DNA of 64,000 bases from Tamarix chinensis (GCA_030549775.1 CM060171.1:144542859-144606858); one strand, 5' to 3'. Counted from the first letter of the stretch, positions 34,010 through 46,877 are shown. The notes: generated from the letters alone by a model not told the origin. Numbers and translations: made by a program.

Positions 34010-37000
34010 TCATTATATTTATTTTAAGTCTAACCCTAACCGCAGATAATTGATAGATTAAATTTTAGATTGATTTCTAAAATTTTAAACATAATCCTAA
34101 TCCTAACCCCAAAATTTCCCTTCCCCTCTTTCTTTTCTCCCTTTCCCCCTTTTATTTTTCCCCTTTTCTTTTTTTTCCTCTTATTTACCTTTCCCCAACC
34201 TATGTCTCGTTCCCTTTTTCTTTCCCCTAATCTGCACAACCCTTTGTCCCATCTTCTTTTCTGTTATAGACCAAACACACCCCTCCTCCCCATGACATAT
34301 GTCCCTTTCTCTTCCCCTTCCCAGCCATGTAATTATGCACCAGCCCCTACATTGCACCAACCTATGCTACCTACAACACCCTCATCTACCCTAACCATGT
34401 TAAGCTCCTTACCCATTGGCACCTCCACTCCCTCACCTCTTCTCTACCAAATCCCTTCTCTTTCTTCCTTTTCTTTTTCCTGTCAAGAAGCCAGCCATTT
34501 GAGCACCCCACCCTCCTTTCTCCCTCTCTTAACTCTGCTTCATCACTGTCATCGTTGCCTAGCACCATTGCTTTATCACCCAACCTTCTCCACCTCATCC
34601 CCATCAACCTCCCTCGTTGTTGCCTAGCCATTACCACCCCAAGTCATGACCTTCTACTTCTTCACAAGTTGCCCCATTTATTTTTGTTGAGGCACATCTT
34701 GCTCATGCACACCTAACACAACCATGCACCCCTTGTACATTTAACCCATGCCTTAATCCTATCCCGTGCGCCACTCATGCACCATTTTATCCTTAAACCA
34801 ATGCACACCTCATTCTTTCCCTCCTTCATACGCCTCACTACTATTTGTGCACCATTTTCCCTCAACCAGTACACACTTTCCCTTGACTATGCCACATTAT
34901 CTTCTCTATAGGGCACCACCGTGCCCTCCATCGTGCAACACCTTTTGCCGAACCTTCCACTTTTGTTTATATACATCCCCCTCTCTTTTACCTTAGTTTT
35001 CCTTATTTAGTTTCTCTAAGTCTAATCTTATTATATTTTTTAGTTTATTGGTGATATCCTGGTGGTATTAAAGGAGGAGTTATAGATCTTACGTGCCAAA
35101 AGAATGGAGCATTTTTGGTAAGGATACATGTCATATCTAGGTATCTATTGTGTAATATTTGTATTTTTATGTGATATATTGTTTGGAATTGTTATATGGA
35201 TAATAATATTATTATGATGATGTATATATTATACCATATGATGTAAAAGTGAAAAATTTGTGTGAAAACATACATTTGTGCATATTTTGGGTTGACATGA
35301 ATCGGGATATGTGAAATACTTATATATAATTATTTTTATGCATGTTTATGATAATATTATGTATTGGAGATTAAAAAATCATTCATATTGGGACCCAAAA
35401 TTTAATTTATTTATTTATGGAAATATGGGTATTTTAGCTATATTAGGAGCATTTTGATCAATATGAGTTAAAAATAAAATGTTGGGTATTTTTATGTGTT
35501 AATTGGTTCAAAATATGTTAAGTATATTATATGGAAGTTTTGGAGTGAATATGAATGGTTTAACTCCAATAAATGAGAAAAGTGGCCTTAAATGAGAACA
35601 ATAACCCTAAGGATGAGATTATTATCAAATGTGTGAGATGTTGTAATTTGACCTTAATTTTTTAATATATTTTTAATAGTGGAATTTTATAAATTATTAA
35701 AATTTGTGGTTATCTAAGTTATATGGGAAAATTTATGATTAAATTATCAAATTAGGCTTTTGTAGGAAAAGCTTAATAGTAATGCTAAAGGCATGATATT
35801 ATCGCTTGAGTAAGACGTAGATTTAAGCCTTATTTTTTGTTAAGTTTTTAATAACAATATGTTAAGGATGGGTATTAGATTTAATGATAATATGAGTACC
35901 AAGGGAGGATTTATCGTTAATTTATGAAAATTAGGGTTCCCTATGAGGGATGCAGCCTTTTCCTTGGAAAATGTATTAATATTCATGTGGTTGTGCTTTA
36001 TGCATTTCAAATGATTACGTTAAGATGTATAATGTTCTTTTCATGTCTAAATATGAATATGTATGAGGATCTTGAGATATAACATCATGAATAACATACT
36101 AATTTCTTAAAGAGGAAGATTACGTGAGACATGGTCTTAGTGTTGTGTGTCCGCTCCACCAGATGATAAGAATAGTTTAAGTGCATTTTTCCCTGAGAGA
36201 TTCTCTAGATTATTCCACCAGCTTAAGAATAGTGGGTTTCCCTAGATAAACATAAATTAGAATATGATCTTGAGATAAGTAATATTGAATAAGATATTAA
36301 TTACTTAAAGGGAAAGATTATGTGAGTCTGGACTGATGTGTTGTATTTGTTCCATTATACTATAATAGTGACTCAAGAACGTTTTTTTTTTCTAAGAGAT
36401 GCTTCAGATCATTATATTAGTTTATGAATAGTGGTCAGGAGCATGTTGCCCTAGTGTATGTTGGGTCGGTTCCATCAAATGATAATTGTGGCTAAGATAT
36501 TTTTTTTCTTTCTAAGAGGTGATTTAGTCTGTTTCACCAGATTAAGAATAGTAGGGTCCCTTAAATCAATTTATAGATTATGAATGTATCTAATAATGGA
36601 CTTCTGGGATCAGTATTATCTTTCTTCATACTATCTTAATTATTGTACTCGTTATATTGTTGTATGAATTATATAATCTGTGTAACCTGGGTATGATTAT
36701 ATTGTCACCTTAGTCAGTAGGTAGCATATTGATTATCTTTTTCATGGGTGGTGCTCATTACCAAAAGAAAATGACCCAGATGAATTTGTATAGGTCTTTT
36801 AGGACCCATTGGATTATTATGATGCATACCATGCGCTTATTGGAGAAGAGTGATGATTTTATCTTTGGGAATTGGGTGGTAGAGTTGGGTTATTTGATTG
36901 ACACTTTTGGTCTAGATACCTCTTGGGACTCTTAGTTTTCCAATGTATCTCTTTATTGGTTTTGTCTTTTGTACTCGGAGTAATCCTCCAAACATATGTT

Positions 37001-37184
37001 TTAATTTATGAAATCCATCTCTTTTTCTATTTTTTTATATTTAAATAATAGATTGTTTTGTCTTGTATTCCGTGTAAGGATGGAATGGTAAGTCAAACTT
37101 ATGTCTAGTACGACAATAGCACCCAATTATGTTATTTTACGCTTCCGCTTAAAAAAATTCACTAGTAAATCTTAGGGTGTTACA
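34010..37184 (+). mobile_element. Giant LTR, plus strand, nested in the minus-strand LTR
   Basis: The right end AGGGTGTTACA at 37174-37184 is clear. The left end is eroded: the TGTAAYACC start is not readable, but the sequence from about 34015 matches the heads of sister LTRs (AATTTTAAACATAATCCTAATCC at 34080-34103). Contents in order: C/T-rich zone (34108-34990), TTACGTGC block (35089), AT-rich middle with GGGTATTTTAG (35428), CCACC..GATAA..ATAG motifs (36155-36560), a TCAGTAGGTAGCATATTGAT block (36713) and a CGCTTCCGCTT tail. About 3.2 kb; it is younger than its host LTR. Confidence 0.7.
34070..34990 (+). other. Pyrimidine-rich zone of the nested LTR
   Basis: A strongly strand-biased C/T tract with a 185-codon Pro/Ser/Leu-rich open frame (34070-34627). 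Composition alone explains the frame, because purine-poor DNA rarely makes stop codons. The equivalent zones of the other LTRs carry different, unalignable frames, so I do not call a protein. Confidence 0.75.
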
Positions 37185-39143
37185 ATTAAATTATTGTTTA
37201 TCTTAATTTCATCGTGAATACATAACTATAAATATGCAAGACACATAAGGTAGATTTAACATAAATATGCAAAGCACATAAAATACAACCACTTGATGAT
37301 CAAAATATTCCTGAAGAAAAAGGTCCATAATTTGCCTAAGAAACCCTAATTTCACAACATAAATATAAATTATCCCATAAGATTCTTCTAATAGCTAAAT
37401 TTAGTATGCCATCCTAAAATAACATTATTAACAACATTATCATTTAACTCATTTTCTCATTTTATTATAATTATTTTGCTCAAAATTATCCCAACTATTC
37501 CACATAACCTACTTAGTATATTTTAAACCAATATCTCATTAAAAATGCCAAGGATTACATATGTAACCTGTATTGACCAAAATACCCTTATCTTACCGAA
37601 ATGCCTCAAAGTCAAATTTTTGATACCTTGTCTCCTACTCAAACCCTATTTGATCATATTATTTATTAATTAATTTACAAAACCCTCAGTAATCATCATG
37701 CCATAATTATTTTCCACATTATCATAAAATATCCAAAATACCCTTAAAACAACTATAATACCTAATTTTCACAAAAGCCTAAAATTCTGACATCATTAAA
37801 TTTCTACCTTTAATTTATTACATCATCATAAAAATTAATCATATTCATTATCGGCTTTTATTCCTTTATCAACACCATAGATCATGCTACTACACTAAGG
37901 GTTTTCAGATAAGACTTATTGTATGAAATACCACACAATCATGTTTTCTCATAATAGCTAATTCCCATAATAAAATACCATATTATCATACAATGAAATT
38001 ACCAAAATTACATTATAAAAATAGTAATATCAAACATGATATTACACACCAATTAGCACATAGCATGCAAAACCCTTACTAGGACATGTACCCTTATCTA
38101 ACCAACATCGATTTCTAAATAAGTAAAACCCTAATGCGCCTCCTTTAATACCACCAAAAAATCACCTAAAAATTAAAAATAACACATGGTTAGAAATTAA
38201 GAAAGAAAAAAAGGAAAATCTAAGGTAAAGGAGTATGGAAAAAGAGCCACACCAAAGCAAATAAAGCTACAGGAAAATTGTGGCACAAATGAAGCTAGTT
38301 GCATGGGGAGATGATGCAAGTATGGAGGGTGTGTGGCAAGGGGTAATGCAAATAAGGATGTGTTTTATCAAGGGGTGATGCAACAAGGGTATGGATGGTG
38401 TGAGAAGTTGATGGTAACCAAGGGTAGGGTGGAGTGAGGTGTGGGTTGTTTATGAGAGTTTTTGGTTGCAACCAGATGTAGGTTGCATGAGGCTTAGATG
38501 CAATGTGGGGGTGTGCTACATGAGGAGTTAACACATGTAAGGGTGGAGTTTCATGGGTGAGTGATGTATCAACGGTATAGTTATTTGAGGTTGGTTAAGT
38601 TATGCAGAGCTTCTTTGTATGAAAATGCACAATTTCAATTGAATCAAATATAAAGAAGTTGGGTGAAGAGAGAATGAGTTTGTGGAAGGTTTGGTGAGAC
38701 ATTGAATTAGGTAAAAAGAGAGGATTTAGGTATATTTATAGGAGAAGTTGTGGTTTTCAAAGCTATGAGTGGCAAAAAGTGAGGCATAGAAGGGTATGAG
38801 GCAGGGTAAGAGATCAAGAGCTAGGGGAAAAAATTCTATGACATATCCCATGAGTTGAGGGAAGTAATGGTGGTGGTGATGTTTTTAGGATAGGTAGGGT
38901 GGAGACCTAACAAAAGGGATTTGGTGAGGGAAAGAAAATCATAAGGAAAAGGAGAAGACTAGGGAAGAAGAAGAAGAAGAAAAGGGAAAAAGAAAAGGAG
39001 AAAGAAAAAGGGAAAAAGGAAAGAAGAAAATAATTTTAGGATTATAGTTAGAATTATGTTTAAAATTAAGATGAAAGAATTAGTATAAGATTAAAAATAT
39101 TAATCACTCAAGATTAAGTTTAGGCTTAATTATAGGTATTACA

Positions 39144-40359
39144 CATCTAAATCAAAGATGACAATGAGTGAGGATATTAACAACAACTTCATATACCTTC
39201 ACCACTACCTTAGCCTCCACCTTCCACCTCTAAGACTACTTCAGCCACTACAGGTATTGATTAGGGCATTAAATAGTCCATGGTGATATTAATTTGTGGG
39301 CTACATTATGTCTCTTGATGATATCTTTATTGGAGAAGTAATAATGCTCTTATTGTTATCCATTATTGTGTATGACTCTTTTCTATGACTAACTGTTTTA
39401 GTTTGTTCTTGATTGTCTCTATATGATGTTATATGATAGTTTTATATTCTATTGGCTCCATCACATTGATTTTTGTACATTTTTTCTAATATAAGATGAT
39501 ACTTATAAATTTATGCCTATCATATTAAATATGTTTCACTTCATATAATTTTTTTCATTCAAGAGTCTTGTAATATGCTAAGTGATATGATTGACAGGCT
39601 AAATAATCTAACATAATGTACTGATTATACTGATCACACTTACATGTATCTCTACATATGTGTGATAAGTTAATTTGACATCTTAACCCTAATGAGATGT
39701 GATTACTAATGATTGGTAATCTTACTTGGTGGTGGTTCGATTAACCCTATTACATGTCTTAATATGCATTGTTATCCTTGTTTTCCCTTTGTTGGATCAT
39801 ATCTTCATAAACACATTTTTCCAAGTTAATTTGTTTATATATCAGGAAGAATTGGTCTTCAATGCTATTAGCTCATTTATGGTTGATTGATTGAGATTTA
39901 TCTAATTTCTTCATGCTCTAATAGTTTGATGAGTACTAATAATATGTTATGATTCACACTTAATGTGCTTATGTATCTATCATCCTTTCATGTGCCTTGA
40001 TGATCTACTCATCTAATGATACCTTTCATATAATATACAATTATGCTTTCATTATTATATTTTGATAAATTACTTAAGATATTGTATAATTAAGATAATT
40101 CCTCACTTCCATATAATATCAATGTAGCTCTTGATATTTGTATTGTAAATTGGCTTGAAAATCATGATACGTGCCATATTTAATAAGAAGATTAATCATT
40201 ATGATACTTATATTTTCCTCTAAACGAGTTATCCTAATAAATACTAACTCCAAAAGGAAAAATAAAAATGATTTGTACATATATGTAGATGTTGTAAAAA
40301 GCTTATCCGATGATGTGACTAGAAGTTCCAAAACGATTCCCAATTAAAGCATGCCACCT
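39144..40359. other. No gene recognised
   Basis: AT-rich DNA right of the minus-strand LTR. About 39150-39400 may continue the transposon-like DNA left of 33087, as the matching target duplication implies, but I see no domain. Confidence 0.45.
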
Positions 40360-42660
40360 TATACTTCTTAGGGTTTGCATTATGATCAACTCCAAGAGAT
40401 GATATAATTAAATAGTTTAGGATGTGATAGGGGTAGCCAAATTATCTCGCAGCTCGGTCCAACATATATGAATCTACAATATAAATCGTACATTAATCTA
40501 GTATGACATCTTAGAATGTCTCATTGTTGGATCATTATGGAAGGACATGAAATTGACCTACAAACCTGTGCAAAATAATATTGGATGTAATTATATACAA
40601 TTGAAAACCAACTGTAAAATATTTCACTCACTTGCGCTACCCTTAACATGTCAAGACACCTCCTATACTGAATAAGTTATTCCATTGATGCATGATGAAA
40701 AATCTCACATGATGGATTGCATCTCATTGCTCTTTATCACATGTAGGGATATAGCTTCCATAACAAGTCTAAATAAAGCATGAAAAGTACACATAGATCC
40801 ACAAATATACACATTTATATCACAAAATATATACATTAGAACAACTATAATTAACAAACTTCCATAACTAATTACCTATAATAATTTATTACCTCTAATA
40901 GTGTCAGACATCTCGATAACTAATTGCCAACAACCTTGGAAGCTACCCCAACTTTCTTGTATAGATACACAAGAGTTCTAGCTCTAACACCAACCGAGTC
41001 TAATATACCAATATCAACCATTAATCTCAACTCTAATAATGAAGCATGGTTGTTAGACTTATCTATGAACAATATTAAAGAAAGCAGGTACCATAAATAC
41101 AGTCAAGCATAATCCTCAACATTAAGCACTCCATCATTTTCATTCTTCAACTTATGATGAATGTATTCCAATTCCATTGTATTACCCTTCAAATATGCTC
41201 CCCTCATCTTAATCTCTAATTCATCTCATATCTTCACAACTAACCCCACAATATCTTTGTCGCTATGATATTTAGAGCCTGTTTGTTTTAACTTAACAAA
41301 AATAGTTTTTTGTATAATTAATTATAAAAAGTTATTTTAGATTAATATTACAGTTTGGTTTTACTTTATAAAAGTTATTTTTAAAATTAATTCCTTAAAA
41401 CTACTTCTTATAAGCTAAAATTAATAAGTAGCTTTAACCTACTTTTACTAATCACTTTTGTAGCAATGCGGCACGCGGTACGGTGTTTTTAGTAAAATTT
41501 TCGTTTAAAAAGTATTAGTCGGTCGGTGTAACATCAATTTCCCTGTTATATTTTTCTGAATCTGGGGTCACCCTTCGTTCTTCTTTCATCAATCAACAGG
41601 TGTATTGTATTAGCTTCTCACGTTACGTAGGCCAGGGACTAGCTACCTAGCGAGGGCATATCCAGCCAAAATCCTACATTAGAGGTCCCAATGTATTATT
41701 TATTTATTTTCTATCTTATTTTCCTATTTTTATTCATTTATTTTAAATTTAATTTACTATTTTACGTTCATAAATCTCAAATTTATAACACTCAATTACT
41801 TTTATCAATCACATCATTAATTATTTACACTTTATATTATTTAAATTTAAATTTATATTAATCTATACATAATAATTAATAATTTATAAAAATATATAAA
41901 ATTAATATTTGATTTCAATTATTTTTAAAATAACCTATTGTAATTTTTAAATAATAATAATTACTTATAGGCAAAAAAATTTGTATAGTTAATATTAACA
42001 GTCATATTTATGTCTATAATTTGTGTTCTAATAGTAAAAATTAAACTAAAACTGTACCAAAAATTATCAAGAACAAGCTCCGACAGTCTACGCGGACAGC
42101 TAGCTGCCGCGATTGGATGTGGACAGAGGTAGTTGTTGTTTCAAATATTGGGAGCTTGATTTATTTTTATACTTGTTAATGTTTCATATGCTTTTTAATA
42201 TTTAATATTACATAATTTATATAGTAATTATTACTAAAAGATATATATAGGAAGATAAAAACTAAATATGGAAAAGAAAAAGTAATTTTATAGGAAAATA
42301 AAAACCAAACACTAATAATGTATAATAAGTAGTTTTTTTTAGCATTAATCACTTATATAATAAAAGTTAAAACAAACATACATTTTACTTATAAAAGTAC
42401 TTTTTTAAAAGTAGATTTATAAAAGTAGTTTTTATCTAAAAGTAATTATTAATAATAAGTAATACCAAATGACACCTTAATGTTGGAACACCCATATCCA
42501 TGACTATTAAGGTTTATATTATTACTCACATCATGTAGTGTAATGTTCATATCACTAAACATAATGTGGAAGGTTTTATTCTCCAATTGTCATTTGTCCA
42601 CGAAATCACATATGAGTGGGCTATTGTGGCAATTGAAGTAAGTGTGATGCATAAACATCA
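40360..42660 (-). pseudogene. Plant mobile domain (MAIN-like) gene, disrupted
   Basis: Minus strand, N-terminus at the right. About 42640-42485 reads F-V-D-K-x-Q-L-E-N-K-T-F-H-I-M-F, then N-I-T-L-H-D-V; this is the R-W-R-P-E-T-x-T-F-H...T-I-T-L-x-D-V opening of the PMD. After an insert the domain resumes at 41270. It continues to L-F-I-D-K-S-N-N-H-A-S (about 41060), A-R-T-L-V-Y-L-Y-K-K-V-G-V-A-S-K (about 40985-40940) and L-T-L-L-E at 40900-40886, followed at once by a GTAATAAA splice donor. A second exon ends with L-D-R-A-A-R-x-F-G-Y (about 40470-40440). Several TAG/TAA stops. PMD proteins (MAIN, MAIL1) act in the nucleus with a PP7-type phosphatase in gene and transposon silencing; many copies sit in transposons. 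Confidence 0.7.
41273..42478. mobile_element. hAT-like or foldback insert inside the PMD pseudogene
   Basis: The insert interrupts the PMD reading between T-L-H-D-V and the downstream half. Its ends are inverted: GAGCCTGTTTGTTTTAACTTA at the left pairs with TAAGTAATACCAAATGACACC at the right (about 13 of 21). A nested exact pair is GTTTGTTTTAACTT (41281-41294) and AAGTTAAAACAAAC (42364-42377). Both arms are rich in ACTTTTATAAGTA-type runs. The GxGTxTGTTTGGTTTAACTT end is common among hAT-type MITEs. I do not find a convincing 8-bp target duplication. The middle (about 41460-42130) holds two GC-richer islands and no gene. Confidence 0.55.
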
Positions 42661-43254
42661 AGTTAGTAGTGGTGAGGTAATTGAATACATCACCATCATT
42701 AGCATTGATCCAAGGTATCTTTTCAAGATTCTATACCCTTAAATGAAGCTTTAGTGGAACATGTGATTCCTCCCAAAAAATGAACATTAGAATATTTCAA
42801 TTACATGAAATTGTTAGAGAAAATATTTACTGATGTATAAAATAATAAAACAACCCAGTCATTATTCCATATGGTGCATGACACATGACCATTAAAGCTA
42901 GTAAAAAGATCATGAACATGTGAACCATTACTTGTTGGTCTAGTTAACTACTAATAGTTATTCACTTCCAATGATGAAGACTATCATGCTACTTGGCTCA
43001 TGGTACACGATTTATCATCAACATCTTGTGCATAAAATTTGTACTCATCTTTTTCAAAGCTATTGAAAGTCTCATGTTTTGTGGTTGCTTGTGCTCTAGC
43101 ACTCACAATAAAAATACTTTTTTATACCCTACCGGCATGACTAATCTCCTTCAAATTTTTTCCCTTTCCATTTTCCCTCCATTTTTCAATTATATCATTA
43201 ATAGTATTTATATTAAATAAATGAAAAAATTCAACTAAAAAAAAACTAAAAGGG
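42661..43254. other. No gene recognised; upstream flank of the PMD pseudogene
   Basis: About 600 bp of AT-rich DNA. It may contain the remaining N-terminus or promoter of the PMD pseudogene, but nothing is recognisable. The open frame at 42993-43220 has no family motif. Confidence 0.45.
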
Positions 43255-43405
43255 CTTAGAAATAAAGGTTATAGCCTTTTAGGTTACAATTTATGGTTTG
43301 AGTTTTGGGTTGTGACTTATGGTGTTATGGTTAGGGTTTGGATTTTTGGTTATGGTTTTAGGTGAGTTGGGGGTTTGAGCTAAGGAAATGGTGAATGTTT
43401 GGGTT
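43255..43405 (+). repeat. Degenerate TTTAGGG-like (G-strand) repeat
   Basis: About 150 bp of loose GGTTTAGGGTTTGG-like words, for example GGTTAGGGTTTGGATTTT, running up to the LTR start. Orientation is opposite to the CCCTAAA arrays at 48740 and 54371. Highly diverged. Confidence 0.55.
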
Positions 43406-43554
43406 TGTAATGCCCCATATTTTTTTGAAATTTATGGAATGAAAATTTTTGGTGTTTAATAATATTTCATAGGTTTTCATATTAATTTGGAACTATGATT
43501 GGTTTTGAGGTAAAGTTAGATTTGAATAAGGTTAGGAAAATAAATTAAACAAGT

Positions 43555-43670
43555 TTTCAGACAAATTGATCAACTGGTTTTATGAACTGATCAAATGGTT
43601 TGGGGGACTGATCGACTGGTCGGTAGAATAGTCGACTGGTAAGACAAATTAATCGACTAGTTTGTCGAGT
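43555..43670 (+). repeat. CGACTGGT minisatellite, first block
   Basis: Five or so units of 20-24 bp with core RATCRACTGGTNNG, for example GATCAACTGGTTTTATGAAC and GATCGACTGGTCGGTAGAAT. Confidence 0.8.
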
Positions 43671-44804
43671 TAAGTACATTTTCAAAACTCAATTTTTTGG
43701 AAGAAATCCTTATACCAAAATGGAACCTTGATAACCCCATTCTAAATTATTCTTAAAGATTCTTAGCCTTTCTTATGATGCATTTGGCCCAAAATACTAC
43801 CTCAAATTGATCTAAGAAGTTTGATTTGGACAATTGAGGGGGAAGATGACCTCAGCCTTGTCTTCTTCCACCTCTCGCCTCTACATACTTCTAGAATCGT
43901 TGCTTTGGTTCTAGACCTAATTCTACTTAGCTGGGAGATTACTCCTACGCTAAATTTCCATTTCTCCTCTTGTGTTTGCTAAAACACTTCTCCAGAATCA
44001 CCATTTTATCCCTAAGAGAGAGGTCATCCTATATTGGATTAAATTTACCCATTTAACTCAAATTTGAATGGTATGAATTATTTTTTTTATCTGTGCTTGA
44101 CCACACTTGCGATTGTATCAAACTATTGGATATAAATAGCTTTAATCACCCCTTCCATTCACCTTTCTTTCAGCCACTAAAAATACCTTAGCACTCTAGC
44201 ACTTGCCTTATCCCCTCTCCACTTTGAGCCTTGTATTCAAATCCTTTTTCTAGCTCCCTCTTGTTTTATTGTTAAGCAAGAAATAGTTAGATTTAAGAGA
44301 AACCTGAGTTGATTTCAGCAGAATCTTCCTTTGTTTTCTCTTGGGCATGGTATGCTTATTTTCACTTTATATTTCAAGTTTTGATTTGTGAAAGTTATTC
44401 GATGATTTTTGAGTTTAAATCTATTTTTTTAAGGTTGGAAGTTGATATTTCCTTCCAGCTTGAGTTTTCCCCTTAGTAGAGAATTTTGCTAAAGCATCAA
44501 GTCATTCTTATTTCTAAAATATGGCTTGAATAAGCATATTAGGTGATGTATTTTGTAAAATGTTGATTTTATATGCTTGCATTAAACTTTGATTTCAAAT
44601 TGATGCATGTTGAGTAAATTATGAATCTTAGAGAAAAGGCATAACTTTAGGGAAATGATGACCAAATTGATTAACGGTGAAGCATGATTCAGTTTAGAAA
44701 CATGTTGAAAGTTATCATGTTGTAGTGTTGTGCTTTGATTGGTTTATCGTAAAATTTTAGGGTGCAATTCACATGGAAAAATTTCTGTTATATGATGTCA
44801 GGGA

Positions 44805-45125
44805 GTATACCAATCGACTGGTTTGGTAGAATTGGTTGATTGATATTGAAGCCAATTGGTTGGCCTAAATCGATCGGTTGATTTTTATGTAGTAACCTTG
44901 GCCTTACTCGTTGCTTAAACCCATAAACTTGTTTGGAATAATCAATCGATTGGTATATTAATCGTCAATTGGTTTGTCCAAACTGATCGACTGGTTTGGG
45001 GGAACCTTGGGTTTGGCTGAGCCAAACCAATTGACTGGTCGGCCCTAACCAATCAATTTATTTTCCAAACCGATCAACTGGTTGGTACAATCGATCGACT
45101 GATTAGGCGAGACCGATCGAATTGT
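44805..45125 (+). repeat. CGACTGGT minisatellite, second block
   Basis: About a dozen diverged units with core CCGATCGACTGGTTTGG and inverted-sense variants such as AACCAATTGACTGGTCGG. Looser in its first half, tight between 44980 and 45125. The core contains GATCGA, so many units are partly self-complementary. Confidence 0.75.
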
Positions 45126-46877
45126 TAGGTTGGTTTATGTGATTTTGATTTCTCGGCTTGTATATGCTTTGAGATTTTTCCTAGAAATGTTATATGACTA
45201 TTTAATGGGAAAATACATATGTTGAGATGGATTAACAACCCAGTGGATGGATTAAATGAACCACGATTCATATCATACTCAATGGGTGTTGTAAAAGCCT
45301 TGATGGGTAAACTCCAAATGAAAATGTAATGGCTTTGAAAGGGGTGATGAAATATAAACTTTGTCTTGGATGGATTAATATAAGAGATTTGGTTAATATT
45401 GAGCAAACATCAATGTAAATCCCACACATGGTTGGGGATGGAAAGGGTTAACATGGAATAAGTATCTGAATGTCTTGCTTTCATACTGTGTGGGCCTTTT
45501 GTGATCACTTAACCTCAAGAATAATGTACTAATCACTTAAAGTGGAAGATGATCGAGCTGTGTATGGGTCTGGGTTATCCAATCCTTGATTAGCTATCAG
45601 GGATTAGTTTGCCTTCTGGCTTTGCCTTTGGGCGGGATTCTAGTAAATTCCATTGCCTTACCTACTCTAGACATTAATGATGTACTAGGGGGTATCGATA
45701 GTAAAGGGTCTGGTACCTAGGTATTTTTGGCTTCAGCCTGAACTTATGTCCATTGGTGGTTACTTGACTTCGGCTTGGACTTATGTCTATTGTAGTTATT
45801 TGGATTGGGCTTGGACTTTATGTCCTTTGTTTGGATAAGCTTCCATGGTATGTGAGACCATGGAGTGGTGCACAGTTCATCTCTCAATGATAATAATAAT
45901 AATAAAATAAATTTTGAAATGAGTATTTCAATAATAATTTGAAATGAGTAATTGGATAATAACTTAGACAAGTAGTTGGATAAGAATAAAATCAGGATGT
46001 GGATGAAATGGAAAATGAAAGGGAAGGAACATGAAAGAGAAATAGTGAATGTAAATGAATGACCTAATGCATTGTGTAAGTTGGAAAATAAATCCAATGA
46101 AAAACCATGTGAATGGATGGTAGAAGCCTTAGTTGTCATTTGAATAACCTGCTTAGTATTTGTATGTGACTATCTATGATGTTGTATTATGAGGACAAGC
46201 ATGATGCACCTTAAATTGCCTGAGTTGTGCATGGTATTAAGTTTTGATGCATTTCCTGACCACAATAGAGTAGATACATCTAATTATATGGCATCGACAT
46301 GACTCATGTTAAGTATGATTTTCACATTATGTTAGGATCTTGTATGCTTGTGACTTCCGTTGAGGAGGTAACTTGGTTTAATCAGTACATAGTGTATTGA
46401 TGTACCGATTTACTTGGTCACCTACTCATTCCTATGAGCAAAGGACCATGTGTAAGTTTTTGAAAATGGCTAGTAGTGGTCATACCTTGTCTTGGGTTCG
46501 GGGCTTGAGAGTATGGACATCCAAAGACTTTTGTACGGTCTGTGACAAACTAAGATTTTTGGGCCACGCCCTACCTTTCTGTTCTACCATAATAGCCCTG
46601 TATTGAAATTTAATCTACCTTCCTCTATTTGATTAGGCCGTGGTCCTGTTGTGTAAACGTTTTCTTTAAATATCTATATATCTTGTTCTTGCACACTCTA
46701 CTTTAATTTTGGTCAGTTTAGTTTTTCAGACATGTACCTACTATGGGGCGACTGACATCTAACCTGTGTTAGGTACGGCGGTAGTACTCTATTTTTTTTT
46801 AAGTGCGTTTAGTATTTTTTCGCTTTCGTAATATTTTAAAATAAATTTTTTTGGTAGCAAAAAATGGGGATGTTATA

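Larger units (their letters stand above)
33087..39143 (-). mobile_element. Solo giant LTR, minus strand, split by a nested LTR
   Basis: On the plus strand it starts TGTAACACCCC (33087) and ends GGTATTACA (39143). Flanking 5-mers are GATCT (33082-33086) and CATCT (39144-39148), four of five identical, consistent with an aged target duplication. The left part (33087 to about 34010) is the LTR's 3' half: reversed CCAATGGAAT..ACTATTATTA-type motifs at about 33690-33870. The right part (37185-39143) is its 5' half, with the C/T-rich zone on the minus strand (39050-38230). Without the nested LTR its length is about 2.9 kb. Confidence 0.72.
43406..46877 (+). mobile_element. Giant LTR, plus strand, about 3.5 kb
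   Basis: Starts TGTAATGCCCCATAT and ends GGGGATGTTATA, a one-base variant of the family GTTACA end. It shares the family's AATGTACTAATCACTTAAAGTGGAAGA block (45520-45546), a TTTAATCAGTACATAGTGTAT block (about 46378) followed by CTCATTCCTATGAG, and a final ...AGGTACGGCGGTA...CGCTTTCG tail (46770-46828). It lacks the long C/T-rich zone; in its place are CGATCGACTGGTT-type minisatellites. Neighbouring 5-mers (GGGTT and GTCAC) do not match, so the insertion is old or recombined. Confidence 0.65.

Noticed and set aside
34070..34627. 185-codon frame
   Set aside because: Pyrimidine-rich LTR DNA; explained by lack of purines and hence of stop codons.
41273..42478. 8-bp hAT target duplication
   Set aside because: No pair of flanking 8-mers matches at more than about half the positions.
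45744..46139. 131-codon minus-strand frame
   Set aside because: Falls inside the 43406-46877 LTR, Ser/Leu/Ile-rich, no motif; antisense to shared LTR sequence.
43406..46877. 5-bp target duplication for this LTR
   Set aside because: GGGTT and GTCAC do not match, even allowing shifts of one or two bases.
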